A stretch of DNA of 64,000 nucleotides from Siphonodentalium dalli (Eukaryota; Mollusca; Scaphopoda; Gadilida; Siphonodentaliidae), in the NCBI GenBank assembly GCA_032622095.1, contig CP136068.1, forward strand, positions 119,149,509 through 119,213,508, written 5' to 3'. Below, piece after piece: positions 43,546 to 56,240 of this stretch. The notes beneath the pieces are model-generated. The model worked only from the letters and a program-made list of their open reading frames with translations, was not told where the DNA came from and ran no database searches. A program made the translations under genes and the position numbers. Each line of letters begins with the position of its first letter. Position 1 is the first letter of the stretch.

Positions 43546-46410
43546 TGTCCGTTTCCGTTAAAATACATGGACAGAATCCCAAAAGAGGTGTTGGCAAAAT
43601 CCATACTGCATCCCTTAAAATGAATTTGTTGTGCCTCACAAGGTGCTGGGACAACCAGAATATAAGATTTAGTTGTTATTTGATTAAGTAGCATGTTTAA
43701 CAACCAAGTGAGTCACAATTTGCTACCATTTCGGAACAGCAGAGAATAATGTTCGGAATATAAACTTTTTACCAAATTTGGTTGCCATTTTGCAAGTCAT
43801 CTTGAGTAATATTGTCTAAAACACCACACTATGACACATTTAAGGCATATCAAAATAAAAAGAACCTTTGATACCAAAGATAGTTCCATTTTACTTGAAA
43901 AAAATGGTCCAAACATGAAAAGTTATTTTTTTGCCAAGTTTGATGCTGTTTGTGATAGAAAAATCCCATAATTCTGGTAATTTCAGAATAGTAAATAGTA
44001 AAAATTTATCAAGTGCATAAGAAATGATGGTATTCAATGTATATAAGACAGAATAGTCAATTGTGTGCATAAACACAACTTGTAAGCGGTTGTATGGCAC
44101 GCTGGGATAATAATTACCATTTTCCATATTTTGGTGGCCATTTTGATAGCCATTTTCAGCCAAAGCGACAATTTTGGTACCATTGAGTTCGTATATCAAT
44201 AAGATAGAATGCATCACTTACATTGCACAGTTCTTCCCACTTCTTGATGAAATATGACTAGAATCCCAATGGGGATCTTGTGAAATGTTATACCGCATTT
44301 TGTAAAATCAATTTTTGAGTGATCGGAAGGGATGTGGACCCCACGAGCAGCATATTTTATTGCTCCAATGGTCAGTTAACATGGTAAATACAAAATAGTC
44401 ACAATTCTCAACCAGTTCCAAACCACAGAAACTTATCTTAAAGGATTACTATCCTCATGAAACAACAAGACACTATCGGAAAGCCACCCCTATTGTGATC
44501 ACAATGATCCAAGTCCCATAAAAGTCGCGTAATAAATAAGCCGAGAAATAAATAAATAATACCACCACCGGTTGTCGGCTATCTCCGTCGCAAAACCTCG
44601 CATGACGTCAAGCGAGGTAAACTAATTAAAAACAGGGAATTGGAGTCGGAGTTAATTATGTCTACCTATATGGCGATAGAAAATCCGGAATCGACATCAG
44701 CACGTGAGTGTAATGGAATTGTGCGGGGCATATCAATAGCATTGTGTACACATGGTGAATTGTCATCGCGCGGTGAGTTATCTTCACTTGTGATTTGTCT
44801 TAAGTGCTGTTTGGAAAGTTACGGTATTGTTTTGACAAAAAAATATAGAGGGACTATTGAGCGGGGTAGATAACACTTTCGTATAAAGCTTATAAAAACA
44901 CGAGCCGGCATGTGAACTTTATTCGGGTGCGTGTTTGCGATGTTTTAATTTTCCGTATATATGCCCCGAGTGTCCCGTATTTACAATCATTCATTCGTGA
45001 CAATGCCATATAAATGCAGTGTTTTCGGCCGTGGCCGGTCTAGTGACTCTCAGTTAGGCATATGCTGTATTCATTTCCAAACGATGTTCGTTTACGAGAC
45101 ATTTGGCGGGATTTCTGTGGGAAACCTGTTGCGCAAAATCAGAAACCGATTACATATACCAAATAAAGAGAGTTTAATTTGACGAGTCAGTCATGGTTAC
45201 GAATACATACAATTGCAGTTAAAGTGGGGAGTATGTTGATGAATAATTCACGATGACTATTCTAAGTCGAGTCCCCATTTCCTTCACCATGCCTCAATAA
45301 AGAGCGTTCCATGTTAAGAGTTTTCCTAATATGGTACGAATAAAAAGAGTTTAAGTAAGCGGAAATTGCTATGACAATGATGGAAGGATATATAAAGCAT
45401 GCATATCGGAAGTTCATGTACATGTATTGGCCTGTATTGCTGTAATCAGTAAAAATCACTAGAACAACTGTTCTAAGTCGAGTCCCTTTACCTTGACGCA
45501 ATAAAAAGCGTTCACTATTACGATATATTGCGAATAAAGAGCACTTGAATATGTGATTCCATATTAAACTGGATTATTATCCCTCCTTCAAAAAGTGTTA
45601 TATATGATTGGATGTTTAAACGAACCACGGCGAACATTTATATATTTTATAACCCTATTGTTATGCGTAATGGACACATATAGGTCGATTTATGACCTGG
45701 ATATTCAATAGACCGTATCGCTAGAGTGCTAATTTTATAGGCCAATAACCATGCATAGATGCAGTGAATTTCCATCAGTGACAGTCGGCAAGATTGTTTT
45801 GGGGTGGGGAAGCAATATTCCGAAATATATATAAACACCATATTGCCCAAATATATACATGATTCATAACCAAGGAAAAATGAACTTATCATATCATATT
45901 GGTAATGAATGACTTGATTATAATTGATTAAATCCGACAGCAATAAACCAATTTTGTGTTGTTTTACCGCGTTACGATAAATTAAAACGAAACGCTCTTT
46001 ATTGACACACGACTAATGGCATCTGGAAATTGGAATGTTTACGAGATGATAATTGCCTAATAACTGTGCAAGTCTTCGCGTATATATGCAATCTTGATAT
46101 GCATATATAATATAGCTTGGACTATTCCGGTAATGAAAAAATATATATAAACACGAGCACGCGTTTATATAGATAAATGCGCGCAAAACTTAATAATATA
46201 CGGGCATGGCTTTATAGTAACAACACATCACGATACATATAATAATAGTAATAATAACACGATAAAGACATTTAATTACGAGAAAGGCGATGTTTTCGGC
46301 GAAGTTTTGCATTCGCAGTGTGATAACGCGACAATCTTCAAAGGTCGCGATCGACTACATGCAAACTTAAAATACCGCCGTCGCGCATCTATGCGTTGTC
46401 AATGAGTTAC

Positions 46411-46428
46411 CACGTGATCGATCACGTG
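46411..46428. promoter_or_regulatory. 18-bp palindrome with two CACGTG E-boxes
   Basis: CACGTGATCGATCACGTG, followed within 80 bp by a third CACGTG (46456) and CATGTGAC. It resembles clustered sites of bHLH-zip factors. It lies near the right end of the TTAA element. Confidence 0.5.
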
Positions 46429-46519
46429 CTATGCTTCTGTTTACATGTGACAATCACGTGATCGGGCTGATGATCATGTGACTTCGTCTACAACAAAATC
46501 TTCGGCTAACTTCGGATTT

Positions 46520-46550
46520 TTTTTTAATCGTTATAAAAATAACGATTGGC
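46520..46550. repeat. Hairpin AATCGTTAT-AAAA-ATAACGATT
   Basis: 9-bp perfect stem with a 4-nt loop inside the right end of the TTAA element. Confidence 0.7.
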
Positions 46551-46984
46551 GGCCGAATATTAGATTATATGCGCCCAATGGACATTTTATATAAATATTA
46601 TCGGTATATTGAAAGAAAATAATATTGTTTTTTCAGGAACGTATTCCTTTAAAGATGTTAGTAAAAATTCCACTTCCGGTTGCCATTTTGGACGCGGAGT
46701 TCCAATTTTGGCACATAAAGGTGGCGTTATGTCTTAGCTTCACAAAAATGTATACATGTGTATACATATGACAAGATGTTCTCACTATAATTGCATCAAG
46801 CTGACATTTAGGAAAATGGCAGCCATCTTGGACGCCATCTGGAATTACAAAAAATGCTCAAAGGGGATTTTAGTGGATTTTGGATATGTTATAGAGGATA
46901 TATTCCTCTTCAAAATGGTATACAAACCAACTTAGTCCAAATTTGTTCTAGGTCAAACCTTTTATCGACCCGACTATGTTCATT

Positions 46985-47570
46985 TTTAGCGTAACTCGGG
47001 AGTTTGCATGGTGAATTTCAGACCAGGCTCTTTGTTTCATAGAGTGTTCGATGCTGTTAGTGTGATAAATTCCTAATTTTGCCAATAAATGCATTAGAAT
47101 GTTAGTACAGAAGTATGTTTTGTTAAAGCTGTAACATTTTTTCGGTGTGTAACTGTAGATGTATCAGGTTTATATATTGATGGTTCATGAAGTACCTGTG
47201 AGCCAAGCACACAACAGAATTTAAATATCTAGCTGGCAGTGGTTTACAAATTTACAAGAAAGTCGAACAATACAACAGAATTAGTCTGTTATTGACACAA
47301 AAGCTCCTGACCCTGATGTCACGAACTGACAATTTTCATTATTTGGTAAACAGTCTAACAATTTTTTGATTATCTCATTCAATGCCAACTTTTTTTAGAT
47401 TTCTAGGTAGCCATAAATTTTGTTTTTTAAATTTGTTAAAAAACATGGCCACCAGCAGCCATCTTTTATTTCAAATTTGAACCAATCAGCACACCATGCA
47501 TTGGACAACTTTTTTGAAAATTTACAGGCATGTTTAGCATCATCTGTAGATGTGAGCAATCAAATTTGAA
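46985..47570. other. Unassigned sequence with one HINE-unit relic
   Basis: Only 47435-47475 (AAAAAACATGGCCACCAGCA) resembles the HINE unit; the rest shows nothing specific. Confidence 0.45.
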
Positions 47571-47573
47571 TAA

Positions 47574-48420
47574 TTATACCCCCACTTTCGAAGAAAATGG
47601 GGGGTATACTGGATTGACTGCGTCTGTCCGTCCGTCCGTCACGCTTTCTCCGTCCGTTTGTCCGTCCGTCCGTCCGTCCGAACTCATAACTCGAACAACT
47701 ATGAACCGATTTCAATAATTTTTTGTATGCAATCTCCTTAGGACGGTCTCTCCGCATGATGCTAATTGCGGTTCGGTCCGACTTTTTTTTTTCAAGTTAC
47801 GCCTATTTTTCGACTTATTTTGACTTAGAAAATTCTGTCCGACTTAATAACCGATTTCAATAATTTTTGGTATACATGCTTCTCACAATACCCTCTCTAC
47901 ATGATGCGGCTAGGGATTGGCTCAGACTGTTTTTCGTAATATTACACCTCATTTTCGACTTATTTTGACTTAGAAAATTCTGTCTGACTTAATAACTTTA
48001 ACAAATATGAACCGATTTGAATTTTTTTCTGTACAAGCTTCTTGTGACACCATATCGATATTATTAGTCCGAATTTTTCTTTAAAGTTAAAAATCTTTTT
48101 GGTTGAGTTTACGGATAATGCGGGTTGAATTTGCCACGGTAGGGGTATGCTAGCACTCGAGTGCACACCTCTTGTTTTGGATGAAAAACATTGGCCACTG
48201 GCAGACATCTTGGATTTTACTCTTTGCATGACTAAATTCTTTGGCACACCCTACAGACAACATCCCTCATCTGATCAATACCAAACTTCATATGGATCTT
48301 TTGGGTCACCACTAGATCGGAGCAATAAAAAAACATGGCTGGCAGCAGCCATCTTGGATTCCACTGTTTGAATGACTAAATCCTTGACACAGCCTACATG
48401 CCACATCCAGCCAAACCTGA
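47574..48420 (+). repeat. ATACCCCCACTTTCGAAG hairpin repeat plus HINE-unit relics
   Basis: ATACCCCCACTTTCGAAGAA pairs with AATGGGGGGTAT, followed by GTCTGTCCGTCCGTCCGTC. The body has three copies of a segment with TTCGACTTATTTTGACTTAG. From 48181 two relics of the GGCAGCAGCCATCTTGGATT unit follow. Confidence 0.7.
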
Positions 48421-48755
48421 TTATGAACCTCATTTGATCTTCGTGGGGTGAAAATTTGTTAAGGCTCTTGCGCTTGCTGTGAGTATAATACTGACATACT
48501 ACTGTGCCGACGACAGTGGCATTGTGACAGGTGCTATCACTGCAAGGCAGAGTTTCTCCCCTTGGCACGCTATTATGATCGAAAGATCAGCCCATCTATA
48601 AGTTTGTTTTCAAGCATGGTATATTTGAAGCATGGTATATGAAGGTAAATTTGGTAAAACTGTTTGATTGCAAACATTAAACTTAATATGCAACATTTAT
48701 GTTGTACAAATGCAATAGAAAATCATATGATATGGCATCTCAATATTGTAAATAG

Positions 48756-49963
48756 TAGGGCTGCCACGATGCATCGAGATTTTGATGCATCGCGATGCGC
48801 TTGCTTCGATTCGATTTTCGATTTATCCAAAACCATAATCGAATAGTTTCGATGCGGACTGTACCGCACCGGCCGGTGCATAAGTCGATCTTTTGTGATT
48901 TACTAGTGTATAAAGACACCCCTATTTTATGTACGAATTATGAAGGTATCTGTGTATCGGTAAGTATAGCCATATGATGAAATTTTTGTGAAACGAGATC
49001 TGTTTTATTTGTTTGGAATAGGCGTTGCGATACGGTAACTGTCGCCATTTTCATTGGAATTTCCCACTCTAAATATAGATGCAGTTTCGTTTGTTATCTA
49101 ATTGCCGCAGTGTGCAGACGAAAGCTAACATGAGAAGAATGATTTGATAGGCTGATTTCGGTAATGCGCATACCATTGACCAATGACCTGCCCTGTTTTA
49201 AAAGTCGACCGGGTAATCGGGGTCAAACACGTGACACACTCAAAATCTTTTGCGAGCAGAGCTCTGATAGGTCAAAAGCTCAAAGGTCACACTCGATAAA
49301 CCAATGGTTATGCGTGTTGTTTTACTATCTGCGGTCACAGTGTGCGATATCAAAATGTCTGCTGAAAATAAGCCTGAAATATCTATCATTCAATCAAATT
49401 CGAATAAAAAATGAGGATTTACATTTATCAATTGCAAAAAATAAAAATCTGGACCTCACTTTCATGGCTTTCTTTGAAAGTTGGCACTTGCACAATGTAC
49501 AGTATGGTTTAATTTAATATTGGATCCCAGAAGTACATGTACATGTTATTCAGAGATATTGGACCTGTCGACTCGCACATACTCAGTCCCAAGTATGGGC
49601 ATATGGCCATTATGGGTTAAATTCCGGGTAATACGTGAACATTCAACAACATCTCTAAAAGTAAATGGTACCATTGGAAATGCTTTTGGTAATTGATTTA
49701 CTAACAGTGTTTAGAAACTCGAATGCTGTTTAGTATTTACATATTGGATACATACATAGCAGTATAGATGACAGTATCATGACACAATACATGAATGGTA
49801 TTTAATTTTTCAAATAGACTTTCTGGGATACAGTGCCGCTGTCATGACTCTGAATCGGCAGACCTGTTTTTGCCGGTAACTTGCATCGCGATGCGCATCG
49901 CATCGTGGACAAATAATCGCGATGCGCATTGCATCGTGACCCCTCCGCATCGTGGCAGCCCTA
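48756..49963. mobile_element. hAT-type element, 1.2 kb
   Basis: Inverted termini TAGGGCTGCCACGATGC and GCATCGTGGCAGCCCTA, followed inward by reiterated GCATCGCGATGCG words. Flanks share TAAATAG (48749-48755 and 49967-49973), offset by three bases from the right end, probably a decayed 8-bp duplication. A 117-codon frame (49164-49517) is not recognisable as transposase. Confidence 0.85.
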
Positions 49964-50236
49964 GACTAAATAGCGTACATTTAAAATTGGACTCAGTGAA
50001 CTACAAAAATGACACTTTACTATAAAGTTTTGTTCCATGGTATGAGAACTGGTAGTAAGAAGCAGTCTAATGAAACAATATTATATTATGCTTTCTATTT
50101 ATCTATTAAAGTCACACTGATGGTGTCAAAAATTTCAGAAAATCAATTAGGGCACTATATAGCATATTAATTGAACATTCTACTTGTCATACAGTTTTGA
50201 ACTGTTAATGGTGAACTAGGATAGGAACCATATAGA

Positions 50237-50312
50237 TAGGGAAAGGCTATTCTGCCGCTAGTGGCATAATAAGATTGCCCTCTTATTATAGTGGCAGAAT
50301 AGCCTTTCCCTA
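50237..50312. repeat. Hairpin with 20-bp perfect arms
   Basis: TAGGGAAAGGCTATTCTGCC (50237-50256) and its reverse complement (50293-50312). The inner part CATAATAAG/CTTATTATA pairs too. MITE-like. Confidence 0.85.
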
Positions 50313-50449
50313 TACCATAAAAATTATAAAAACTCTATATGAATATAGTTATACAATAAACCAAATTTAATCATTGGTAAGTTTACATAGAGTTTTTTCA
50401 GCCTTGAAAGCCTGTTATTGTAGCAATCAGTTGTTTAGATTATATAGCA

Positions 50450-50890
50450 CACATATACATGTATATGCCCCACTGATTAATCGCTCTTTATCTTGGGTAG
50501 GGCCTATCACAATAAATAAATAAAAGGGCTGATATTATCATAGTTAATTAAATCAGTTAGAGAATGAACGCTCTTTATTCAGTGCGTGCTAGTTTATTAC
50601 TTAATTACTTTTATATAAATTATTAGTTAAAAGCAAACTATATCGGCATAAAATAACCAAAAAGGTTTATGATTCACAAAGAGATTATACAATAGTAAAC
50701 GCTCTTTATTGTAGACATCAGTGCTGATGATGGCATACACATATAAATATAGGCTAGCTAGTACTGGGACGTTCTTAAAGGAATTATGACAACGAGATTC
50801 ACCAAAAAAAAAATACCACAAAATAGGTGTAGAGAGTAAGATATTTCGCTCTTTATCATGCAAAAAAAAATATGCCAACTTCAATATTTA
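50450..50890. repeat. Region with four copies of the CGCTCTTTAT word
   Basis: TCGCTCTTTATC at 50481, AACGCTCTTTATTC at 50568, AACGCTCTTTATTG at 50699, TCGCTCTTTATC at 50846. The same word (or its complement AATAAAGAGCGTT) occurs inside 44442-46648 and at 62669-62745. Otherwise AT-rich; the minus-strand frame 50627-50884 is not convincing. Confidence 0.6.
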
Positions 50891-51058
50891 TTTCAATAAT
50901 TAATATCAAGTTAACTCAATACTTAATTATGTAATTGCTGGAGAATTCGGATAACAGCAATGGCATATTATATTAATTGTAAAACAAATTTGAATGCTCA
51001 GCAATATAATATCAACTGACGTTGTTGCTCTCGCCGTTTTAATAACCTGCGGTACCGT

Positions 51059-51193
51059 ATGAGCGAAGTTTGCAGAGTATTCAGAACGAAATATTTGTCA
51101 GCAATGACATCCTTCTTCTATGGCATTGCCCAAGGGAGAGAACAGAAGGTGGCATCCTACATCAAGGCCAAGGTCGTTGGTACTGCAGTATGA
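51059..51193 (+). pseudogene. Short coding-like relic of unknown family
   Basis: The frame reads MSEVCRVFRTKYLSAMTSFF then YGIAQGREQKVASYIKAKVV and stops. Codon choice and composition look coding, and the frame extends upstream without a stop for at least nine codons (RRFNNLRYR). No family recognised; probably a mobile-element or retrocopy fragment. Confidence 0.3.
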
Positions 51194-52792
51194 CAGTATC
51201 CTACTAGAATTGTGCTTAATTGCAATTCAATTGCTGTTATGTGCAATTGGGTAGATATGTAAGTAATTATGCTTAAGCGGAATTGAGTTGCGCTTAAGTG
51301 CGATTGTTAATAAATGTGAAAACTGCTTCCCATATTAGTGAGTCTTCACTTGTAGTATTATTGACTCTGTTTCTTTCCACCTCCTTGCTAGGGCTTTGGA
51401 ATATGTAATATTTCTGCCCAAAATGTTATTAAGGAAGTTATGACATAAAAGTGAAAAATTTGAAAACTTAAGTTTTATGAATAACCCTTTGGGAGTCAAT
51501 AATACTTTCTAGAATGGCGGCTATTATAGCGCCAGATGGAAAGTGACGATAGTGGATCGCAACACTCATGAGCAGTAGGTGATTAAATTGCTTTAATCTG
51601 ATTGGATAGTTACTCTACACTACACCAGGGTGAGTTTATTCATGCTAGAAGGGGTAATTTTGACAGAAATATTATTAATATCAATTATTTGTAAAAATTA
51701 AAATTTTTAGTTTTTAACCATCCGTCGTTCGTCCGTCGGTCTGTCCATCTCTCTGTAGACACTTGCTATCCGATTCGATTACTCGAATATTTTTTCTCGG
51801 ACCATGTTCAAATTTTATGTGCATGTTTATGATGACACACTCCTTACCTGTATAGTTTTTGGTAACGATCAGTTGATCGGTTTAGAAATTATTAACACTT
51901 TGCATCCGCACATAGGCATGAGCTATCCGATGCTGTAACCAAAGTCTTTTTTGTCCGATTGTGTTCATATTTGATATGTAGGTTTATGATGACACACACC
52001 TCACCTGTATAGTTTTTGGTATCGATTGGTTGATCAGTTTAGAAAATAATTAACCCTGCACACAAATGCTATCTGATGCATCTAAGTCAAACAATTTTCT
52101 TCTGATATGTCTCCTATTTCTTACCTAGGTCTTTCTTAGCACGTTCTTCATCTGTATGGATTTTGGTATTGTTTAGTTAACCCTTTCCACTCTTGTTTTT
52201 AAATAGAATTCATCCAAGCTGTGATGACTTAAATATTTTTCATCTGATCAGCACCAAATTTGGTACATATGGTCCTCACCCCGAAATACAGATCAGTTCA
52301 AATTTGAGTTTGATCCCGTATATTTTAACAGAGTTATGGCCATTTAAAATTTCAAGTAACTGATAATGTAATTAATGCCTGCACTTAGAAGAGAAGTTCT
52401 TATTACACAGAGAGTGTATTATTGGCAATGAGTTATGTTTAGCTGGACACTAGATAGATATACCCTGTAGGCATGGCTCACAGAGTCTGTTGATAAAATC
52501 TGTCAAAACTATGATTGATGACTCTCTGGTCCATTCTGTGTTCTGTGAAATATTAAGTTAACCCATTTGTTGAAACAGGTTCATGAAATTAGAGACTGAC
52601 TTATTGTATGAGTTTCTAAATCCTATGACATGCTTTTATAGACTTTTTAGCTCACCTGAGACAAAGTCTCCGGTGGAGCTATAGTCATCATTCCTCGTCC
52701 GTCGTCCATCTGTCCGTCCATCTGTCTGTCGTGCCGTCCGTCTGTCCGTCCGTCAAGAATCATCTTCTCCTCCCGAACCGTAAGACGTAACG

Positions 52793-53652
52793 CAGGGTTC
52801 CCGCGGAGCCTTGGATTCAAGGAACGACCTTGAATTTGACAAGGTGTGGTTCATCCTGGAATATGGGCAATTGGCCTTGAAAAGCCTTGAATATTCGCGA
52901 GGCAACAACACGCTGATGACCGTAATTAATCACCTCTTACATTTCCGGGTTTACGGTAAATGACCGCATTGGAGCGAGATATAAATAGCGCAGTTATATT
53001 ATAATAGAGCAGCGATGTATCGAGCATTCTCATTGGATAGTTGCAGTGACGTTGGCTAATCGCAAAGCGCGACGTATTATCGCATGTGACTGTCGTGTCA
53101 GTCTGCTAAAATGTTGTCGTGTGTGTACTGTTTTCCGATGATTGTTTTCGATAATTACCAATAAAAAATGGGGAAATGCACATTCCAAGATTGTTGGTTA
53201 ACTTCCGAAAGTTACAAAGACTGGTTAATGATCGTTCTGGGCAAAAGGTATTCTGCAAAATGCAAACTTTGCCTGAAAACATTTAGCGTGGCGAACATGG
53301 GGAAAAGCCGCGTTGGATTCCCATGAGAAATCTGACAAACATCTTAAAGTTTTGAAGGACAAAAAAAAAGACGCTACCATTTCCATTCGTAGTCGGACCT
53401 AAAAATGATTATCTGCATTGAATTGTGTGAGTATAATAATCTGGGAAAAGTACCAGGTATTATAGTACCCAACCTGAGTAATGTTAATAATTACTAACAT
53501 GGCAATGTGTGATAGAATACTGATTAATTTATTTTAAGGCGTTGAAAATCCTTGAATTTGGGTATCAAAGGGCCTTGAAAATAGCTGAAAAATGTCGCGA
53601 AACGGCCTTGAATAGCCTTAAATTTGATCAGTCCTTGCTTGCAGGAACCCTG
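52793..53652. mobile_element. hAT-type element with CAGGGTTCC termini
   Basis: Starts CAGGGTTCCCGCGG and ends GCAGGAACCCTG, with repeated CCTTGAAT words inside both ends. Flanking bases ACGTAACG and TTAAACGG are only partly alike, so the 8-bp target duplication is decayed or the boundary is off by a base. It interrupts a copy of the AGCTCACCTGAGAC repeat. It contains a broken zinc-finger frame (next entry). Confidence 0.82.
53168..53401 (+). pseudogene. BED-like zinc-finger fragment of a hAT element, one frameshift
   Basis: Begins MGKCTFQDCWLTSESYKDWL, continues YSAKCKLCLKTFSVANMGK, then loses frame at GGGGAAAAG (about 53298-53306). The next frame continues ALDSHEKSDKHLKVLKDKKK to a stop at 53399. 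C-x2-C ... H-x5-H is the zinc-binding pattern of BED-type fingers at the N-terminus of hAT-like transposases. The protein would be only about 77 residues even without the frameshift, so the transposase core has been deleted. Confidence 0.65.
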
Positions 53653-54999
53653 TTAAACGGGTTCATATTTGGTGTGGATATTCCCTAGGTGACTCACATT
53701 CAGATTTGTTAAAATGAGGTCATCAGGTCAATTAGTTGAGAAACCAGGGCCATAACTCATAGTAATTCTTATAATGACTTCTTCTCAAGAAATATTGGGC
53801 TGATTTAGCTTATATTTGGTACGGAGGGACATTGGTTGACTGGGGTTCAGATTTGTTCAAATGGCGTCACTGGGTCAAATAGGGGCACAGCCAGGGACAT
53901 AACTCTAAAAACAAAAAATTACATTTTTGCATTTTGACCTTTAATTTTTTTTAGACACATCACAGCCTCATATTTCTTACCTAGATTTTTCTTAGCACGT
54001 TCTTCATCTGTATGGATTTTGGTATTGTTTATTTAACTCTTTTCACTCTTGTTTTTATATAGAATTTATCCAAGACAGGATTACTCAAACATTTTTCATC
54101 TGTTCGACACAAAATTTGGCATATGAATTTTTGACACTTATATACAGATCAAGTTCAAATATGAGTTTGATCCGATATATGTTAACAGAGTTATGGCCCT
54201 TTATACTTCACACCTCTTTGCTATGCACTATGAATTTTTAAGAGAACCTGATAACACTGAAGCCTGTATTATTGAAGAAGCCAATTTATCACAGTGTGGA
54301 CACCTGATACTCTGTCTGGCTGAAGACTGCTTGCTTGCAGACCAGTTTACCATATGTCATTACATGACATGACATTAGTTAAACACCTATTCTACAAGAA
54401 TAAATAGGAATAGTCCATTGTTCATTTCTTCAAGCCTGGACATAGTGTGTCTGACATTTGCAGAATGAGGTCCCCAGATGGTGAATTTAGTGTTGCTACC
54501 CCGTACAGCAGGCTAGCATCACCAAATACACCCTACAGGGACCTAATTACCTAATTCTGCTTAGGCCTCATCTTCTGGGAAGTATCCTAAGTATCAAATT
54601 GAAATATTGTTTTAGTTACTTTTTGCCCTTTTCCTACCTTGAGGTGTTCAATGGATGTGCATCACCAATTTCAACTGTAGAACTTCAATCTGTTCCTAGG
54701 TTTCTTTGGCCGTTGAGGCCTAATTCAACGGCCTAATCAGACTGTGAATGAATTTGGTGATGCTAGCCCACCTTGCCGAATAGTGTCATTAAATTCACCT
54801 TTTGGGGACCTTATTCTGCAAATGTCAGACACAATAAATTCATAACTCTTTTAAAAAATACATTTTTTTTAGATTGAACACCTTTCTCAATTTAACCACA
54901 AAACAAAAACAAATACTAAACAAAAAAATCATAATTTAAATTTTTTTGTTTTATATATTTTTTTTAATTTTAATTAATATTTAATTCCTTGCTCATATT

Positions 55000-56240
55000 T
55001 AATTTTTTGTTTAAACTTATTAGAACAAAACAACTAACACCATTATAACAGCCATCAGGTTGACCACACCAAATTTGATTTAAATCAGTCTAAAATCAAG
55101 AACATGCCAATAGCAGACACTTAGAGCAGGGATCCAGAGTAGACAGAATGTTTACTTTAATAACAGTATACTGGTATAGAAGTCACATTGTGCTGGCTAA
55201 GGTGATTAATGAGATGGCAGTATTAACAAAATATGCTTGGAGTGAAAGCTTTGATTGATGTCTTAGAGATATCTGCCTGGTAGAGAGTTGTATACAAGGC
55301 CAAACAAAATAATACCTGTGTTTAGGGTTTCATGGTCCAAAATAATTAGGGTAGGTAGGTAGGGAATATATCTATATTTTTTTTATTCTGAATTCTATTG
55401 GGTCATTGACAATTCAATCTAGAACGCTTTACAATTCAGATTAATTGAAAGGTACAATACTAAATATTGTTAATCCTGAATTAGCCAGAGCACTAGACTA
55501 AAACTTCTAAATCTTTTTTATAGGAGAGGTTTGAAAATGGGTAAGATACCTTTCGAAGCCCTTCCCACTTAGCAAAAAAAAAGAAAATCTGAGCCTACAG
55601 TGTAATAAAAAGTTTTGGATCAGCACATTTTTCTTGGGTAGGTAGGGAAACCCTAAACATAGGTATTTTTATATTTTTTTACCTAAATGACCTGTGACTT
55701 ATAATAACAAGCTAATTCCAAAGCCAAGTGTGAATCTGACAGTTAGGCCATTATTTATATACCCTTTCATGAGGGGAGCTCCCCTGGTGCAGCATTAAAG
55801 ATCATGTAACAGTGCTTTCTCTTATAAACGCGAGCCTCCCATAGGGAATCATTGTAATTCTTAAAAAGTCTTCATATCAAGAACCATCAGGCCTATTCAG
55901 CTTATTTTTGGTATGGGTGACTGGGATTCAGATTTGATTCAGAATTGGATCACTGGGTCAAATAGGGGCAGATTCATGGACATAATTCTTTCCCTTAATA
56001 GTTATTATTAAAACATTGTCTCAAGAACCATTTGGCATATTTAGCATATATTTGGTATGGAGAGTCCTTGGGTCACTGGTATTCATATTTGTTAAAATGG
56101 TGTCACCAGGTCAAATAGGGGTGCGACGCTTCTTAAAATGGCTCCTCCTCGAGACCCACCAGGCCTATTTAGCTTATATGTAGTATGGACACTTGTATGG
56201 AGGGTCTTTTTGTTACTTGGGACTGGGTCACTGATTTTTA
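55000..56240 (+). repeat. Decayed dispersed repeats
   Basis: 55780-55850 resembles 28480-28560; 55850-56220 is the body of the AGCTCACCTGAGAC family (GGCCTATTTAGCTTATAT, GGGTCAAATAGGGGCAG). 55000-55780 shows no recognised feature; TAGGTAGGTAGGGAA at 55352 and GGGTAGGTAGGGAAACCCTA at 55636 are short related words. Confidence 0.5.

Larger units (their letters stand above)
44442..46648. mobile_element. 2.2-kb DNA element inserted at TTAA
   Basis: TTAA at 44438-44441 and 46649-46652. Inside, the ends are imperfect inverted repeats, AGGATTACTATCCTCATGAA and (inverse of the right end) AGGAATACGTTCCTGAAA. The uninterrupted site is at 1064-1080 in this window. TTAA duplication is the piggyBac habit, though the ends lack the usual CCC. 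No transposase is seen. Frames at 44640-44873 and 44961-45182 are unconvincing. The element contains several AATAAAGAGCGTT words and an E-box cluster. Confidence 0.82.
42096..46944. mobile_element. Large fold-back element, copy B, with two insertions
   Basis: Terminal inverted repeats of about 210 bp: 42096-42306 (AAGTTGGTTTTTATACCATT...) and 46732-46944 (...CAAAATGGTATACAAACCAA in inverse). Left part is a minisatellite like that of copy A; right part is the 43760-44437 arm. Nested insertions: a hAT at 42384-42873 and a TTAA element at 44442-46648. Without them the element would be about 2.15 kb. Confidence 0.85.
51700..55000 (+). repeat. Dispersed repeats (family L and AGCTCACCTGAGAC family), interleaved
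   Basis: 51720-52620 resembles 30690-31700. 52647-52790 is an AGCTCACCTGAGACAAAGTC hairpin start whose body resumes at 53653 after a hAT insertion. 53960-54260 again matches L (TTCTTACCTAGATTTTTCTT). 54450-54850 contains a segment with CTAGCATCACCAAAT in both orientations (54516-54530 and 54753-54767), a loose inverted repeat. 54850-55000 is AT-rich. Confidence 0.65.

Noticed and set aside
44640-45182. Two frames in the TTAA element
   Set aside because: No transposase motif and no evidence of coding constraint; they overlap the repeated AATAAAGAGC words.
49164-49517. 117-codon frame in the hAT element at 48756-49963
   Set aside because: No zinc finger, DDE or dimerisation motif visible; composition ambiguous.
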